Assembly: GCA_020201235.1 (NCBI GenBank)
Contig: JAIVHD010000090.1
Span: 6,317-11,535, forward strand
Length of the DNA stretch: 5,219 nucleotides
Direction: 5' to 3'
From: Lysobacteraceae bacterium
GTDB taxonomy: Bacteria > Pseudomonadota > Gammaproteobacteria > Xanthomonadales > Wenzhouxiangellaceae
Made by a program: the position numbers and the translations under genes. The first letter of the stretch is position 1; each line of letters starts with the position of its first letter. This document shows positions 4,339 through 5,219 of this stretch, in pieces. The notes under the pieces are model-generated. The model was given only the letters and a program-made list of their open reading frames with translations. It did no database searches and had not been told where the DNA came from.

Positions 4339-5219
4339 ATGAAAAACAATACCGAACATGCCGGAGGAGATGATTTGTGGAGCATTGTCGGCCGCTTTCT
4401 GAGACCTCATTGGAGATTGGGGGTAATCGGTCTTTTCGCGCTTTTTCTGGCCTCCATTGGAGCTCTTGCATTGCCGTGGTATTTGGGCACTACCATCGAT
4501 GTCCTGTATATCGAAGAGCAACTGGACAAATTCGGAACCCGGCTGATCGTCTTGTTTTTTATAATCCTTGTCGTAGGACTTAGCTCGGCATGGCGATTTT
4601 ATATTATGTCTGTTCTCGGAGATCGCGTAGGAGCTGATCTCCGGAAGGCGATATTTGCCAATACCATGCGGTGCCCGATCGAGTTTTTTGAAGAACGTCA
4701 GGCCGGAGATTTAGCCAGTCGTATCAGCGCCGACACAGTGGTTATTGAAAGTCTTGTCGGATCGAAATTATCGATACTGATTCGTAATACGGTATTACTT
4801 ATAGGTGGTATCGCACTCTTAATTTATACCAACGTGAAATTGTTGGCTTTAACACTGCTGATCATTCCCATTTTACTTGGTGTGCTATTTTATCTTGGAC
4901 GAAGGGTGGCGCGCATGTCCAGAGCTGCCCAGGATGCCACCGGGCGAGTGCTTGCCAAAGCTACTGAAAGCTACGAGACTCTGTCGAGCATTCGTATTTT
5001 TGGCCAGGAAGCACTAGAGATGGGGAACTTTTCAGATCGGGTAGAAACTGCATTCGGCTATTATCGCGGCCTACGCAGGTGGCGAGCCATGATGAACGCA
5101 GCTCTTACGATTTTAACTTTTAGTGCAATCGGTATTGTTATCGCAAAAGGGAGCCTCGATGTAATCGATGGCACTATGACCGGCGGCGAAATGGCCAGGT
5201 TTGTCGGTCTGTCTATAAT
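4339..5219 (+). CDS. ABC exporter, fused permease/ATPase, MsbA-related class (3' partial)
   Basis: ATG 4339 opens 293 complete codons and the frame runs off the window. The start is supported by GGGA at 4330-4333 and by the family-typical short polar N-terminus before the first helix. Membrane segments lie at about residues 27-49, 69-93, 146-163 and 168-187, with a fifth starting near 253. The loop IEFFEERQAGDLASRISADT (residues 114-133) and the second intracellular stretch GRVLAKATESYETLSSIRIFGQE-like are characteristic of type IV ABC exporters, and the overall pattern resembles the MsbA-related permease/ATPase class. Such proteins dimerise in the inner membrane and export lipids, drugs or peptides using ATP. 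The ATPase domain is expected beyond the window. GC is intermediate. It is separated from the toxin locus by about 760 bases and is probably transcribed on its own. The substrate cannot be told. Confidence 0.92.
   Translation, partial: MKNNTEHAGGDDLWSIVGRFLRPHWRLGVIGLFALFLASIGALALPWYLGTTIDVLYIEEQLDKFGTRLIVLFFIILVVGLSSAWRFYIMSVLGDRVGADLRKAIFANTMRCPIEFFEERQAGDLASRISADTVVIESLVGSKLSILIRNTVLLIGGIALLIYTNVKLLALTLLIIPILLGVLFYLGRRVARMSRAAQDATGRVLAKATESYETLSSIRIFGQEALEMGNFSDRVETAFGYYRGLRRWRAMMNAALTILTFSAIGIVIAKGSLDVIDGTMTGGEMARFVGLSI

Noticed and set aside
4377..4583. Plus-strand and minus-strand frames inside the start of the exporter gene
   Set aside because: They lie inside an exporter frame with clear membrane helices and family motifs.

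Overview
The window looks like an accessory locus in a moderately GC-rich proteobacterium, most likely a gammaproteobacterium. This rests on the style of the RHS/YD-repeat protein, a G/C-rich third codon position in its body, and the resemblance of the last gene to MsbA-related exporters. No species can be named from the sequence.

Positions 2-1741 hold the 3' part of a large RHS/YD-repeat protein gene whose start lies upstream. The repeats run into a recognisable RHS core (HTDHL...RFPGQYFD...YNYFRDY...GRYKQSDPIG). The core ends in a variable tail of about 97 residues with 13 cysteines. In polymorphic toxin systems this position holds the toxin. The last part of the core and everything up to 3577 are clearly more AT-rich than the repeat body.

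Positions 1754-3577 read as a tandem array of tail and immunity-like modules. The intact RHS tail is followed by a four-helix membrane protein (1754-2218). A broken, promoterless cysteine-rich tail (2325-2489) overlaps by ATGA the start of a gene for a membrane-anchored protein (2486-2911). A third short cysteine-ended tail (2908-3102) overlaps the GTG start of a lipoprotein gene (3095-3577). The readable tails end in a cysteine pair followed by one residue and stop, and all three candidate immunity proteins are envelope proteins. The picture is a polymorphic toxin locus that has collected displaced tails and kept their protective genes, with the toxins probably acting in the periplasm or at the inner membrane. 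No toxin activity can be assigned from sequence.

Positions 3578-4338 contain no intact long gene. They hold a decayed small gene (3795-4003, strong Shine-Dalgarno, one in-frame stop, one frameshift), a group of modest hairpins and an 80-base inverted-repeat element. Positions 4339-5219 encode the membrane domain of a type IV ABC exporter of the MsbA-related class, cut off by the window end. It is probably a separate housekeeping transcription unit marking the edge of the variable locus.
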